Of a stretch of DNA of 24,101 bases, positions 1 to 8,156 are shown piece by piece. Position numbers and translations under genes: made by a program. The number at the start of each line of letters is the position of its first letter. Positions within the stretch are counted from its first letter, which is position 1. The notes below the pieces were generated by a model that worked only from the letters and a program-made list of their open reading frames with translations, did no database searches and was not told the DNA's origin. Source of the DNA: CAYUQT01 sp964596165 (GTDB lineage: Bacteria > Planctomycetota > Phycisphaerae > UBA1845 > JAFGLZ01); contig CAZQTW010000084.1 in NCBI GenBank assembly GCA_964596165.1, positions 1 through 24,101 on the forward strand, written 5' to 3'.

Positions 1-134
1 GATCCGCGGAACCCCCCAGAGCCCTCGTCGCGGACGGGGGCGTCCGAGAGCCCTATGACAAGGGTGGATAGTTCGAGGGGGCCCCGTCTAGTGAAGACAG
101 GGGTCCTCGGGCCACCCGGGCGAGGGGGCACAGT

Positions 135-761
135 GTGAGTCCTCTTGCGAGTGGCAAGACGACGATCGTCGGGTTGACGGGAGGCATCGGTGCGGGAAAG
201 AGCCTGGTGGCGCGATTCATGCGTGAACTGGGCGCCGTGGTCTTGGACGCGGACGAAGCCGCTCAGCGGGTGTTGGACAGGGGGGAGATTGTTGCGACGC
301 TCAAGACATGGTGGGGGCCGTCGGTCGTGGAGGCCGACGGGCGAGTGAATCGCAAGCGTGTGGCGGAAATTGTCTTCCAAGACCCCGATGAACGGCGGCG
401 TTTGGAAGGGCTCATCCACCCACGGATCTCCCAAGAGTGGGCGGAGGCGCTGGAGCGATGCCGAGGGGGAGGGACGTCCGCATCGGTCGTGGTGATCGAC
501 GCCCCGCTGCTTTTTGAAGCCGGACTGGACAACGTGTGTGACGTGATCGTCTTCGTCGATTCGCCCGAGGAGCTTCGGATTCAGAGGGTGTTTGAAGAGC
601 GGGGATGGTCGGCCGACGAATTGCGTCGGCGAGAGAATATGCAGAAACCGCTGGACAGCAAGAAGGCGAGAGCCGATTATATTGTGGAGAACAATTCCAG
701 CATGAGTGACCTCCGCCGACAGGTGGAGGATGTCTTTTCCCGAGTCCGTTTTCCGCAGTAA
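135..761 (+). CDS. coaE: Dephospho-CoA kinase (CoaE)
   Basis: CoaE catalyses the last step of coenzyme A synthesis, ATP-dependent phosphorylation of the 3'-OH of dephospho-CoA, in the cytoplasm. The 208-residue product has the usual family length. It begins with a P-loop (GGIGAGKS, residues 16-23), followed by LDAD near residue 37. The conserved LIHPRI stretch, the VVVIDAPLLFEAGLD core strand and a C-terminal lid region (RRRENMQKPLDSKKARADYIVENN in shortened form: R..Q..L..KK..AD..I.N) are all present. The start is a GTG preceded by a purine-rich GAGGGGG around 122-128. The GTG overlaps a TGA in another frame (GTGTGA). It lies about 160 bases upstream of rho on the same strand and may be co-transcribed with it. 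The family assignment is secure; only the exact start is slightly uncertain. Confidence 0.95.
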   Translation: MSPLASGKTTIVGLTGGIGAGKSLVARFMRELGAVVLDADEAAQRVLDRGEIVATLKTWWGPSVVEADGRVNRKRVAEIVFQDPDERRRLEGLIHPRISQEWAEALERCRGGGTSASVVVIDAPLLFEAGLDNVCDVIVFVDSPEELRIQRVFEERGWSADELRRRENMQKPLDSKKARADYIVENNSSMSDLRRQVEDVFSRVRFPQ

Positions 762-919
762 TCTCCTTCATTGGCTTGTTTGAGAACGGAACCCATGGTC
801 GACCGTGAGATGTCAAGGGGAGTTTTCAGATGACGTGACCCGACGGGCCGGAGGCTCGGACGGTGTATTGAGTTCAACCCTTTTGATTTCCTACCTGTTA
901 CGAGTTGGAGGATTGCAGC

Positions 920-2431
920 ATGGCGAGGGCCAGCTCAGACCGACCTAGAACAACCCGAAGGCGACCCGTGGCTGCCGAGGACGAGCAGCCCGAGGTGATG
1001 GAGTCGTCGCAAGGCGACGTGGGCAAGGCGGTGGACGCCGATCCGGGCGTCTCCGAGGTGGTAGGCGAGGCCGCCGATTCGGCGGACATCCAGGCCGCCA
1101 TCGACCGCGAGACGCACGAGAAGTACGAGGAGGTCAAGCGAGGCGAGCTTCACATCACCGACCTCCAGAAGATGACCGTCCCCGAGCTTCACGAGATCGC
1201 CAAGAACGAGGGGCTCACCGAGTACACCTCGCTCAAGAAGCAGGACCTCATCTTCAAGATCTTGAAAGAGCGCATTCATCGCAACGGCCTGATGTACGGC
1301 GAGGGCGTGCTCGAGATTCTACCGGACGGCTTCGGCTTCCTGCGATCGCCCGAGTACAACTACCTGCCGTGTCCGGACGACATTTACATCAGTCCGTCGC
1401 AGATTCGGCGATTCGGCCTGCGGACCGGGCATATCGTGGCCGGTCAGATCCGCCCGCCCAAAGAGTCGGAGCGGTATTTCGCCCTGCTGCGCGTGGAGGC
1501 GATCAATTTCCAGGACCCCGAGATGGTCAACGAGAGGACCGTCTTCGAGGACCTGACGCCGGTCCATCCGGGTCCCAAGCAGATCATGGGCTACAAACCG
1601 GGCGACGGGCGCATCGTTCTTGAGACGACTCCCGACGAGATCAACATGCGGGTCGTCGACCTCGTCACCCCCATCGGCCGCGGTCAGCGGATGCTGATCG
1701 TCGCCCCGCCCCGAACGGGCAAGACGGTGTTGCTGCAGAAGATGGCCAATGCCGTCAGCAAGAACTACCCCGACTACTACGTGATCATTCTGCTGATCGA
1801 CGAGCGGCCGGAAGAAGTGACGGAAATGGAGCGGGCGACCAAGGCTGAGGTGATCAGCTCGACGTTCGACGAGCCCGCCAGCCGGCACGTCCAGGTGGCC
1901 GAGATGGTCATCGAGAAGGCCAAGCGGCTCGTCGAGTACGGGCACGACGTGGTCATTCTGCTCGACTCGATCACGCGTCTGGCGCGTGCCTACAACACCG
2001 AGGTGCCGCATTCGGGCAAGATCCTCACCGGCGGCGTGGACGCCAACGCGTTGCAGAAACCCAAGCGGTTCTTCGGCGCCGCCCGGAACATCGAGGAGGG
2101 CGGCAGCCTGACGATCATCGGCACCGCCCTGGTCGACACGGGCAGCAAGATGGACGAGGTGATCTTTGAGGAGTTCAAAGGCACGGGCAACAGTGAGCTG
2201 CACCTCGACCGGCGTCTGGTGGATCGCCGGGTGTGGCCGGCGATCGACATCGCCGCCTCCGGCTCGCGCAAGGAAGAGTTGCTGCTCGACCCGAAGGAGC
2301 TCGAGTTGGTGTTCAAACTCCGCCGCGTGCTCAGCGACATGAACGTCGTGGAGGCGGTGGAGTTGCTCCGTGGCCGGTTGGAGAAGTGCAAGACCAACGC
2401 CGAGTTCCTCATGACGATGAACCTGGCATAG
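920..2431 (+). CDS. rho: Transcription termination factor Rho
   Basis: Rho is a hexameric RNA-dependent ATPase that terminates transcription. The start chosen is the ATG at 920, because GGAGG at 908-912 is an ideal ribosome binding site; a TTG at 905 in the same frame would lie inside that site. The 503-residue product has an acidic, low-complexity N-terminal extension (about residues 1-60). It is followed by the Rho_N helical domain (ITDLQKMTVPELHEIAK) and the cold-shock-like RNA-binding domain (GVLEILPDGFGFLRSPEYNY). The ATPase core has Walker A APPRTGKT (262-269), Walker B VVILLDSITRLARAYN, and the Q/R-loop segment around FFGAARNIEEGGSLTIIGTALV. The Walker A carries Arg-Thr where E. coli has Lys-Ala, a variation I believe is common among Rho proteins. 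A stem-loop follows the gene. Confidence 0.97.
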   Translation: MARASSDRPRTTRRRPVAAEDEQPEVMESSQGDVGKAVDADPGVSEVVGEAADSADIQAAIDRETHEKYEEVKRGELHITDLQKMTVPELHEIAKNEGLTEYTSLKKQDLIFKILKERIHRNGLMYGEGVLEILPDGFGFLRSPEYNYLPCPDDIYISPSQIRRFGLRTGHIVAGQIRPPKESERYFALLRVEAINFQDPEMVNERTVFEDLTPVHPGPKQIMGYKPGDGRIVLETTPDEINMRVVDLVTPIGRGQRMLIVAPPRTGKTVLLQKMANAVSKNYPDYYVIILLIDERPEEVTEMERATKAEVISSTFDEPASRHVQVAEMVIEKAKRLVEYGHDVVILLDSITRLARAYNTEVPHSGKILTGGVDANALQKPKRFFGAARNIEEGGSLTIIGTALVDTGSKMDEVIFEEFKGTGNSELHLDRRLVDRRVWPAIDIAASGSRKEELLLDPKELELVFKLRRVLSDMNVVEAVELLRGRLEKCKTNAEFLMTMNLA

Positions 2432-2472
2432 GCCCAATCGCCTGTTGGTCGTCGCGTTCAAGTCTGCCATGA

Positions 2473-2508
2473 ACCGCCGAGCGGTGTTTCGCTCGGCGGT
2501 CTTGTTGG
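2473..2508 (+). terminator. Stem-loop terminator after rho
   Basis: An 11-bp perfect stem (ACCGCCGAGCG at 2473-2483 with CGCTCGGCGGT at 2490-2500) closes a six-base loop and is followed by CTTGTTGG, a short and imperfect T-rich tail. It sits 40 bases after the rho stop, between convergent genes, so it may act in both directions. The stem is seen directly; termination is inferred. Confidence 0.75.
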
Positions 2509-2619
2509 TGGACGAAGTTAAGGACAAGGCATGCCGGTGTCCGGCCCTCGGCGACGGACTGTTCTCGTGGGGCCGGGTGAGGAGCGATACTCCGGACGCC
2601 TGGCGCCGGAAGCCGAGTG

Positions 2620-3150
2620 TTACGAGAGTCCTGAGAACACGAACACTTGAGTCGGAGCCGGCTTCTTGCCCAGGATGTACTTGATGTGAGGATGTCCCAG
2701 AACCGCGTGAGAAATGGTGTGACCTGTCGGAGGTTTCATGATGACGGCCGAGTCGAGGTAGTCAAGGAATTGGGCATACGCCTCCTTGACCTCGTCCCGG
2801 CACAAGTCGAACCAGAGGGTCTGGGCGAGTCGGAAGTGATCCGCCGAGGGGGCCAGGAACTCCACTCTGTCCGCGAGTAGAAGTCCGCCGTCGCGTCCCA
2901 AAGCCTTTCGTTCGGAGAACCCGAAGGACTTGCCGACGAAATAGCCGTCAGTCTGTCTGTAAAGCTGTGTGATGATCTCGGCGGCGGTGCCCACGGTACA
3001 GGATGGCTTCAGACGATAGGCCACAACCGTTTGAGTCGCGTTTCGGGCTCTGTCGTTCCACTTGTCCCGGAGCTGGCGGCGTGATTTCTGAGAAAGCCAA
3101 TGGAGCACGCATGCCCGCGCGACCGGTGTATCAAGGAAGAGGGGATTCAT
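2620..3150 (-). CDS. Hypothetical protein, second gene of a two-gene operon
   Basis: I do not recognise this 176-residue protein. It has no signal peptide, no obvious membrane segment and no motif that I can name. The N-terminal part is basic (SQKSRRQLRDKWNDRARN) and the middle is mixed alpha/beta-like. Two Cys residues are present but not in a metal-binding pattern. The ATG overlaps the TGA of the upstream zinc-ribbon gene in an ATGA tetranucleotide (3147-3150), which indicates translational coupling and makes it very likely a real gene whose product acts with the zinc-ribbon protein. It converges on rho and shares the stem-loop region with it. By eye the base composition looks less GC-rich than the neighbours, which would fit acquired DNA, but I have not measured it. 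Confidence 0.7.
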   Translation of the reverse strand: MNPLFLDTPVARACVLHWLSQKSRRQLRDKWNDRARNATQTVVAYRLKPSCTVGTAAEIITQLYRQTDGYFVGKSFGFSERKALGRDGGLLLADRVEFLAPSADHFRLAQTLWFDLCRDEVKEAYAQFLDYLDSAVIMKPPTGHTISHAVLGHPHIKYILGKKPAPTQVFVFSGLS

Positions 3151-3419
3151 CCTCGGCTTCTCAGCAATAGCTGATCCGCGATTTCCGAGAGGTGCCCTTG
3201 GTCGGGAAACGCGACGGCGTACCCGTTGATTCCAATCAGGGGACGGATTCCCGAGGGGGGCAGGTTGGAAGCGGTATTGTTGTAGATTCTGGCTACTTCT
3301 TGGGCTTCCGCGTCATCGTAGTAAATCTCGATGATCCAATGACAGTTGGGGCACTGATTGGTGCTCGTTGTCCCCAAGTCCCACTTGTGTCGGCAGTGAA
3401 AACACTCTATCTGAGCCAT
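3147..3419 (-). CDS. Small zinc-ribbon protein
   Basis: The 90-residue product has two CxxC knuckles, C6-F-H-C9 and C23-P-N-C26, separated by 13 residues. This is a classic zinc-ribbon arrangement at the N-terminus. The remaining about 60 residues have no motif that I know. The start ATG has AAGGA eight bases upstream. It is the first gene of a minus-strand pair and its stop overlaps the next start by four bases. Proteins of this design often bind nucleic acid or serve as small adaptor subunits, but nothing here fixes the function, so it is best called a zinc-ribbon protein of unknown role. Confidence 0.75.
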   Translation of the reverse strand: MAQIECFHCRHKWDLGTTSTNQCPNCHWIIEIYYDDAEAQEVARIYNNTASNLPPSGIRPLIGINGYAVAFPDQGHLSEIADQLLLRSRG

Positions 3420-3522
3420 GGTTGCAGTCCTTCATCGCTGATATGCTTCTCTATATTGCAGGAGATGGTTACGTAGATCAAGGCCTACGGCACCGAGCGC
3501 CGTGCTCACAGAGGGGGATTCT

Positions 3523-4539
3523 CTACCATCTAGCCAGGTGTTCCTCGGCCCAACCCACGACACGATCCACGCGGACGGATCTCTCGTCAATCTTCAGCAC
3601 GCCGGAGTAGTATCCAAAGCATTGGTGGACCGCCGAGCGAAGGATAAGCAGGTTGGTGGCCGTCGCACGGTCGTAGAACGGCATGAAGGTCAAGTCGATC
3701 GTGTCGGACGAAACGGTCTTCATTCGCCACGGCGCCGTGACGTTGCGTCGGTCGTATTCGAAGAGGATGTCGTCGAACACCTTGTGAAGCGCACCGTTCA
3801 GCACAATACCGTTCTCGTTCATCCCCGTGCCGTCGGTCCACTTGGCGCCCATGTTGATACCGATGACGTCCTTCCCGGACCTGCCGGAGAAGGCGGCCCA
3901 GTTCCACGCCGTTCTATAGGGCCAGATGCCTCGTCCGAAGTCCAGACAGGCGAAGGACGTTTCCGGAGAGAACACAAAGGTTTCTGGGCCCCATGTGACG
4001 GTGCCGGTCGTCGGCAGACAATGCTGTTTGGAGGTGAACTGAAACGTCTTAGAGTCCCATGGGACGACCACGTTCAGGGTCTGGTGTCCGAGGGGTCGGA
4101 CGATCCGGAATTCCGCATGGAGCCGCTTGCCGCCGAAGTCATCGGATCGGACCTCCATCTGTACGCCGGTCGGCGTCGACCTGAAAGACAAGGCCAGTCT
4201 CCCATGTTCCAGATCGATGTCGCCCGATACGGTCGGCGGCATCGTCGGCGTGCGGGAAAACGGTCGGGTCACCGTCTTCTCGACGAAGCGTTTCGTCCCG
4301 TATTCCAGCAGATAAGCGGCGCCGATGGCCATGTAGTCAACGTTGGCAATCGTGGCCGAGAAGGCCAGGCGGTCCGACGTGATACACCAGTAGTCCCATT
4401 GCTTCTTCCTGAGAAAACGTCCCTTGAGGTTGCAAATGTGGACGGGGTGGCGCGACCAGCCGACCGCCTCGGGGTTGAGTCTTCCGGCCGGGTCGCAGAG
4501 CGGCACCTCGCCGACGATTTCGCGGGCGATCGTTTGCAT
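3523..4539 (-). CDS. DUF2804 family protein
   Basis: The 338-residue product matches my knowledge of the DUF2804 family along its length. The N-terminus has PLCDPAGRLNPEAVGWSRHP, followed by CNLKG, a basic RKKQWDYWCITSD stretch and SATIANVDYMAIGAAYLL. The C-terminal half contains a Trp/Gly-rich region (GRGIWPYRTAWNWAAFSG) and INMGAKWTDGTGMNENGI. The biochemical function of the family is not known to me; no signal peptide is visible and it looks cytosolic. The frame stays open to 4779, but that part would overlap the divergent flavoprotein gene and has no family similarity, so the ATG at 4539 is preferred, although its ribosome binding site is weak. It lies divergently from the flavoprotein gene with about 177 bases between them. 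Confidence 0.85.
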   Translation of the reverse strand: MQTIAREIVGEVPLCDPAGRLNPEAVGWSRHPVHICNLKGRFLRKKQWDYWCITSDRLAFSATIANVDYMAIGAAYLLEYGTKRFVEKTVTRPFSRTPTMPPTVSGDIDLEHGRLALSFRSTPTGVQMEVRSDDFGGKRLHAEFRIVRPLGHQTLNVVVPWDSKTFQFTSKQHCLPTTGTVTWGPETFVFSPETSFACLDFGRGIWPYRTAWNWAAFSGRSGKDVIGINMGAKWTDGTGMNENGIVLNGALHKVFDDILFEYDRRNVTAPWRMKTVSSDTIDLTFMPFYDRATATNLLILRSAVHQCFGYYSGVLKIDERSVRVDRVVGWAEEHLARW

Positions 4540-4638
4540 GGCCAAACGACACGATAGCGACCTTCCGGCCGGCGGGACAAGGGGGGTCGACCGGCATCGA
4601 CCTCGCCGATCATGGTTCGACCGGACGGAACCTCCGGC

Positions 4639-4644
4639 TATAAT
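4639..4644 (+). promoter_or_regulatory. Candidate -10 element for the flavoprotein gene
   Basis: A perfect TATAAT stands out in a GC-rich stretch 73 bases before the flavoprotein start. No convincing -35 is found 16-18 bases upstream (TTCGAC at 4616-4621 matches poorly). It lies in the divergent spacer shared with the DUF2804 gene. Confidence 0.4.
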
Positions 4645-4716
4645 ACCGCCTGCGGGAAGAGGCCTCGACAGGGACGATGGGACGGACGGCGGATGAGTTG
4701 ACGGGAGATCCACGTG

Positions 4717-5289
4717 ATGAAGGTCCTCAGCATCAACGGGAGTCCACGGAAGAACGGCAACACGTACCAGATGCTTCAACGCGTCTGCAGGCCCCTCGCG
4801 GAGGCCGGGGCGAAGGTTGACGAAGTGTATCTACATGGGATGGACCTGTCGCCCTGTTCGGCGTGCTATGCGTGCGCACGGAAGAAGGACCGGAAGTGCC
4901 ACGGCTATGTGGACGACCTCAATGGTCTGATCGAACGTACGATTGCGGCGGATGTGATTCTGCTGGGCTCGCCGGTCTATTTCGGTTCGGTCACCAGCCA
5001 GATCAAGACGTACATGGATCGCGTCGGATTTGTCAACCGGGTCACCGACCAGTTTCTCGCTCGCAAGATCGGCGCGGCGGTCGTGGCCGTCCGGCGGGCC
5101 GGTTCGCTACTCACGTTCGCTGAATTGAACATGTGGTTCCTCATCAACGGGCTGATCGTACCGGGCAGCAGCTACTGGAACATCGCCCGGGGCCTCAAGG
5201 AGGGCGAGGTCTTAGAGGATGCCGAGGGCATGCAGACACTGGACGACCTGGCGCGGAATCTTCTCTGGCTGGGGGAGAAGCTGCGGTAA
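4717..5289 (+). CDS. Iron-sulfur flavoprotein / NADPH-dependent FMN reductase family
   Basis: The 190-residue product has a flavodoxin-like fold signature. The N-terminal MKVLSINGSPRKNGNT binds the FMN phosphate, and LGSPVYFGSVTSQIKTYMDR is the usual second flavin contact. Between them is a compact cysteine cluster, CSACYAC...C (C-x2-C-x2-C-x7-C, about residues 47-61), typical of iron-sulfur flavoproteins that hold a [4Fe-4S] cluster beside FMN and transfer electrons in the cytoplasm. The partner and substrate cannot be told from sequence. The ATG at 4717 is nine bases after GGGAG; a GTG at 4714 directly before it is also possible. It is probably transcribed alone from the TATAAT upstream. 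Confidence 0.88.
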   Translation: MKVLSINGSPRKNGNTYQMLQRVCRPLAEAGAKVDEVYLHGMDLSPCSACYACARKKDRKCHGYVDDLNGLIERTIAADVILLGSPVYFGSVTSQIKTYMDRVGFVNRVTDQFLARKIGAAVVAVRRAGSLLTFAELNMWFLINGLIVPGSSYWNIARGLKEGEVLEDAEGMQTLDDLARNLLWLGEKLR

Positions 5290-5310
5290 TGACCCGGGGG
5301 GCGGGAATGC

Positions 5311-5405
5311 AGAATCCGGAAGGGAAAACCTAGAATCAGGGATCAGACCGCCCTGCCGTAGAGTCGTGGTGGTTCCGTTCGTTCTTCCGGAATCCGAAAC
5401 CTGAG
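5311..5405. repeat. Degenerate heptanucleotide repeat remnants
   Basis: The spacer between two convergent genes holds worn copies of the same 7-nt repeat family found at 13.5-24 kb. AGAATCC at 5311 and AGAATCA at 5332 are exactly 21 bases apart, and TTCCGGA/ATCCGAA occurs around 5385-5398. This shows that the repeat family is not confined to the pseudopilin block. Confidence 0.5.
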
Positions 5406-5441
5406 ATTGCTCGGGTGTCCGTGGGCCGCGACTTTCAGGGC

Positions 5442-5987
5442 CTACAGGTCCCCGTGTCCGGCGTCCTTCGGTTTGAGGGTCACCGTCACGTCGATTTCCT
5501 TACCGACCCCGACCAATTCCTGCGCCAAGCCGGACGGATCGACATAGGGCGGTATCTCCACCTCGATCAGCATGATGTACAGAGGCTGAGCGTGGTGGAC
5601 GACCCGTGTCGTCAGGTTGGTGATATTGACGCTTCGGTCGGCCAGGTGCTTGCTGATTCGGGCGACGATTCCCTTCTTGTCGGCGCCGTAGACACTGACC
5701 ACGTGCTTGGGCGCCTCGGGCGGCTCCATCGCATCTTCCGGCCGCAGGTCGGTCAGTTGAATCGTCATCTTCAGTTTGCCCCGCAGGACGGACAATTCTT
5801 GATCGAGTTGCCTTGCGGTGACGCCCTCCGGCATTCGTAGCATCAGCATGACGGTGAAATCGCCGCCGAGGCGGGCCATGGTCGATTCCTCGATGTTGCA
5901 GCCCTTCTCAAACAGCACGCCGGAGATGCCGGCGACGATGCCGGGTTGATCCTTGCCCATGGCAGTGAGCATTGCGTAGTTGGCCAT
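5442..5987 (-). CDS. Double ACT-domain regulatory protein, GcvR-like
   Basis: The 181-residue product consists of two ACT domains and little else. The first (about residues 4-85) starts YAMLTAMGKDQPGIVAGISGVL, and the second (about 94-175) starts VVSVYGADKKGIVARISKHL. Both carry the D-(Q/K)-(P/K)-G-I-V ligand-loop pattern. This size and architecture match the GcvR-type glycine cleavage repressor family and related ACT-only proteins, which sense amino acids and act through protein partners rather than by binding DNA. No glycine cleavage genes are nearby, so the E. coli role should not be assumed. The ATG has GAGG eight bases upstream. It is divergent from the first GspE gene. Confidence 0.85.
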   Translation of the reverse strand: MANYAMLTAMGKDQPGIVAGISGVLFEKGCNIEESTMARLGGDFTVMLMLRMPEGVTARQLDQELSVLRGKLKMTIQLTDLRPEDAMEPPEAPKHVVSVYGADKKGIVARISKHLADRSVNITNLTTRVVHHAQPLYIMLIEVEIPPYVDPSGLAQELVGVGKEIDVTVTLKPKDAGHGDL

Positions 5988-6111
5988 GTTGCGAACCTCG
6001 TATCCAGTCTGGCTGACGGTTCCAATGAACGACTTCCGCCCAGTCTATCGTTGGGGGGGACGCGGTCAAGCGCTGCCGGTGCGGAACGTCCTCGGTCATG
6101 GAATCTGGTAG

Positions 6112-6140
6112 TTGCCCGACCATCCGGATCGCTATAGAAT
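6112..6140 (+). promoter_or_regulatory. Candidate sigma-70-type promoter of the gspE-pilT cluster
   Basis: TTGCCC (6112-6117) and TAGAAT (6135-6140) are separated by 17 bases, with four and five matches to consensus. They lie about 240 bases before the first GspE start, in the 394-base divergent spacer 5988-6381. Apart from this candidate I see no gene or repeat in that spacer. A short open frame ends at 6381, directly against the gspE ATG, but it does not look like a protein. Confidence 0.45.
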
Positions 6141-6381
6141 GCGCAGGATTGGAGTTGTGTCTGCGGTCGGGGGCGTCTGGAGAGGGCGCAGGTGCCCTGG
6201 CCTGTGCCGCCCGATGGGGCGTGGGGCAATCCTCTGCGGCGGGTCCGGTGAGCAAAGGGAGGCCGACTCCGCCGAGACAATCTGGGTCGCCATGCCACGA
6301 ATCGCACTCAGGGGACGAATGATCCAGGCCGTTGGGCGGGCAATCGCAGTCGCGCATCGCGCCGAATGGGGGATCGAGTGA

Positions 6382-8100
6382 ATGGCCCGGCGTAAGAAGA
6401 AACTCGGCGAGATTCTTGAGAGTTGGGGCATCATTACGGCCGGGGCGATCGGTCAGGCGATTCAGTACGCTTCCGAACACGGCAAGCGGATCGGTGAGGC
6501 GCTGGTCGATCTGGAACTCTGTTCGGAAGACGACGTCACCAAGGCCCTGGCCGCCCAGTTCGACATGGAATACGTGGACCTCAGCAAGCCGTCGGAGGTT
6601 CACGCCAACATGGACTTGATTCCTCCGGAGTTGATTCAGAAGCACCGGATCATTCCGCTTTCGCAGAAGGGCGGCAAGCTCCGCGTCGTTCTGTCCGATC
6701 CTCTCGATCTCGAGACGATGGACATGCTGCGGTTTCGGTTGGGCGTCGAGGTGCAACCGACGCTCGGATCGCCCAGTAAGATCAAGGCGTTCATCGATGA
6801 GAGTTTCAAGCCCGAGGAGGTTGTTGAGAAGCCGGAGGAGCAGAAGCCGGAGGTGGAGAAGCCGAAGAGCCTCGAGGAAGAGGTTGCCGCCCTGAGCAAG
6901 GATGCCGGCGACGATGCCCCCGTTGTCCGCCTGATCAACCTGATCATCACGGAGGCCGTCCGCGGGCGGGCGAGCGACATTCACGTCGAGCCGATGGCCG
7001 ATCGCGTGCGGGTGCGGTATCGCATCGACGGTGTGTGCATCGAGCGGGACAACATCCAGAAGAGCCTTCAGGGGCAAGTCACGACGCGTCTGAAGATCAT
7101 GTCGGGGCTGGACATCGCCGAGAAGCGGGTGCCGCAGGACGGTCGCATCAAGATGACCATCGGCGGCAGCGATATCGACTTCCGCGTGAGCTGCCTGCCC
7201 GCGTATCACGGCGAGAGCATCGTCCTTCGTATCTTGCGTCCCGAGTCCGCCAACATGGGTATTCAGCGGCTCGGGTTTGAGGACGACGACTACCAGACGT
7301 TTCAGAGGATCATCAAGCGGCCGAACGGCATCTTCCTGGTCACCGGGCCGACCGGCAGCGGCAAGACGACCACGCTGTACGCCGCGCTTCAGGAACTTAA
7401 CCGGCCGGACCGGAAGATCATCACCGCCGAGGACCCGGTTGAGTACAACTTCACCGGCATCAATCAGTGCCAGGTCCATGAGGAAATCGGACGAACGTTC
7501 CCGTTGATTCTGCGCGCCATGTTGCGTCAGGCGCCCAACATCATTCTCGTCGGCGAGATTCGTGACTTGGCGGTGGCCGAGGTGGCGATTCAGGCCGCTC
7601 TGACGGGGCACTTGGTGTTCAGCACGCTTCACACGAACGATGCGCCGAGCAGCATGGCCCGTCTGATCGACATGGGCGTCAAGCCGTTCCTGGTGGCCAG
7701 CAGCATTCAGGCGGTGATGGCCCAGCGGCTGATCCGCACCCTCTGCAAGCAGTGCAAGGAAGTCGACCCGGCGCCGGACAAGTTCCACCTCCAGATGCTC
7801 GGCATTTCGGAACGGGACTTGGGGGACCGCAAGATCTATCGGCCGCGTGGATGCTCGGCGTGCAACGGGATCGGTTATAAGGGGCGGCTCGGGATTTTCG
7901 AGCTCATGGTGATGAACGCCGAATTGCGTGAGATGGTGTTCACACGTGCGCCGACCAATCGGCTTCGCGAGGCGGCCCGTGCCGCCGGCATGCGGACGTT
8001 GGCCGAAGACGGTCGAAGGAAAGTCTTGAATGGCGTGACCACACCGCTCGAAGTCATCCAAAACGCTTACACCGAGGGGGTGCTTCAAGAGGAGGCGTGA
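6382..8100 (+). CDS. gspE: Type II secretion/type IV pilus assembly ATPase, GspE/PilB family (first copy)
   Basis: This 572-residue cytoplasmic ATPase would power pseudopilin assembly by turning the inner-membrane GspF/PilC platform. The N-terminal MshEN-type domain (about residues 6-150) has two tandem LG/IG-x2-L motifs (KLGEIL at 7-12, RIGEAL at 36-41), the pattern of c-di-GMP-binding MshEN domains. A charged Glu/Pro/Lys linker (about 148-170) leads to the ATPase core. The core has Walker A GPTGSGKT (322-329), the Asp box around ITAEDPVEY, Walker B ILVGEIRD and the His box TGHLVFSTLHTNDAPSS. A zinc-binding pair follows: C455-x2-C458 and C491-x2-C494. GGGGGA eight bases upstream supports the ATG. 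GspE and PilB cannot be separated by sequence alone; the gspG-K genes downstream favour a secretion-type name. Confidence 0.93.
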   Translation: MARRKKKLGEILESWGIITAGAIGQAIQYASEHGKRIGEALVDLELCSEDDVTKALAAQFDMEYVDLSKPSEVHANMDLIPPELIQKHRIIPLSQKGGKLRVVLSDPLDLETMDMLRFRLGVEVQPTLGSPSKIKAFIDESFKPEEVVEKPEEQKPEVEKPKSLEEEVAALSKDAGDDAPVVRLINLIITEAVRGRASDIHVEPMADRVRVRYRIDGVCIERDNIQKSLQGQVTTRLKIMSGLDIAEKRVPQDGRIKMTIGGSDIDFRVSCLPAYHGESIVLRILRPESANMGIQRLGFEDDDYQTFQRIIKRPNGIFLVTGPTGSGKTTTLYAALQELNRPDRKIITAEDPVEYNFTGINQCQVHEEIGRTFPLILRAMLRQAPNIILVGEIRDLAVAEVAIQAALTGHLVFSTLHTNDAPSSMARLIDMGVKPFLVASSIQAVMAQRLIRTLCKQCKEVDPAPDKFHLQMLGISERDLGDRKIYRPRGCSACNGIGYKGRLGIFELMVMNAELREMVFTRAPTNRLREAARAAGMRTLAEDGRRKVLNGVTTPLEVIQNAYTEGVLQEEA

Positions 8101-8156
8101 GCGACGAGAACCGCGGACCGGTCTTCGCCGGCCGACCCGGTTCGTGAGGAGAAGCA

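Noticed and set aside
1..138. Possible C-terminal end of an upstream gene
   Set aside because: One frame is open to a TGA at 136-138 and another to a TAG at 69-71, but neither translation is recognisable and the sequence is low in complexity.
4540..4779. N-terminal extension of the DUF2804 protein
   Set aside because: It would overlap the divergent flavoprotein gene and its TATAAT element, and it lacks family similarity.
6112..6381. Open frame ending directly before the first gspE start
   Set aside because: It begins with TTG inside the candidate promoter, has no ribosome binding site and no protein-like pattern; the abutting TGA-ATG is probably chance.
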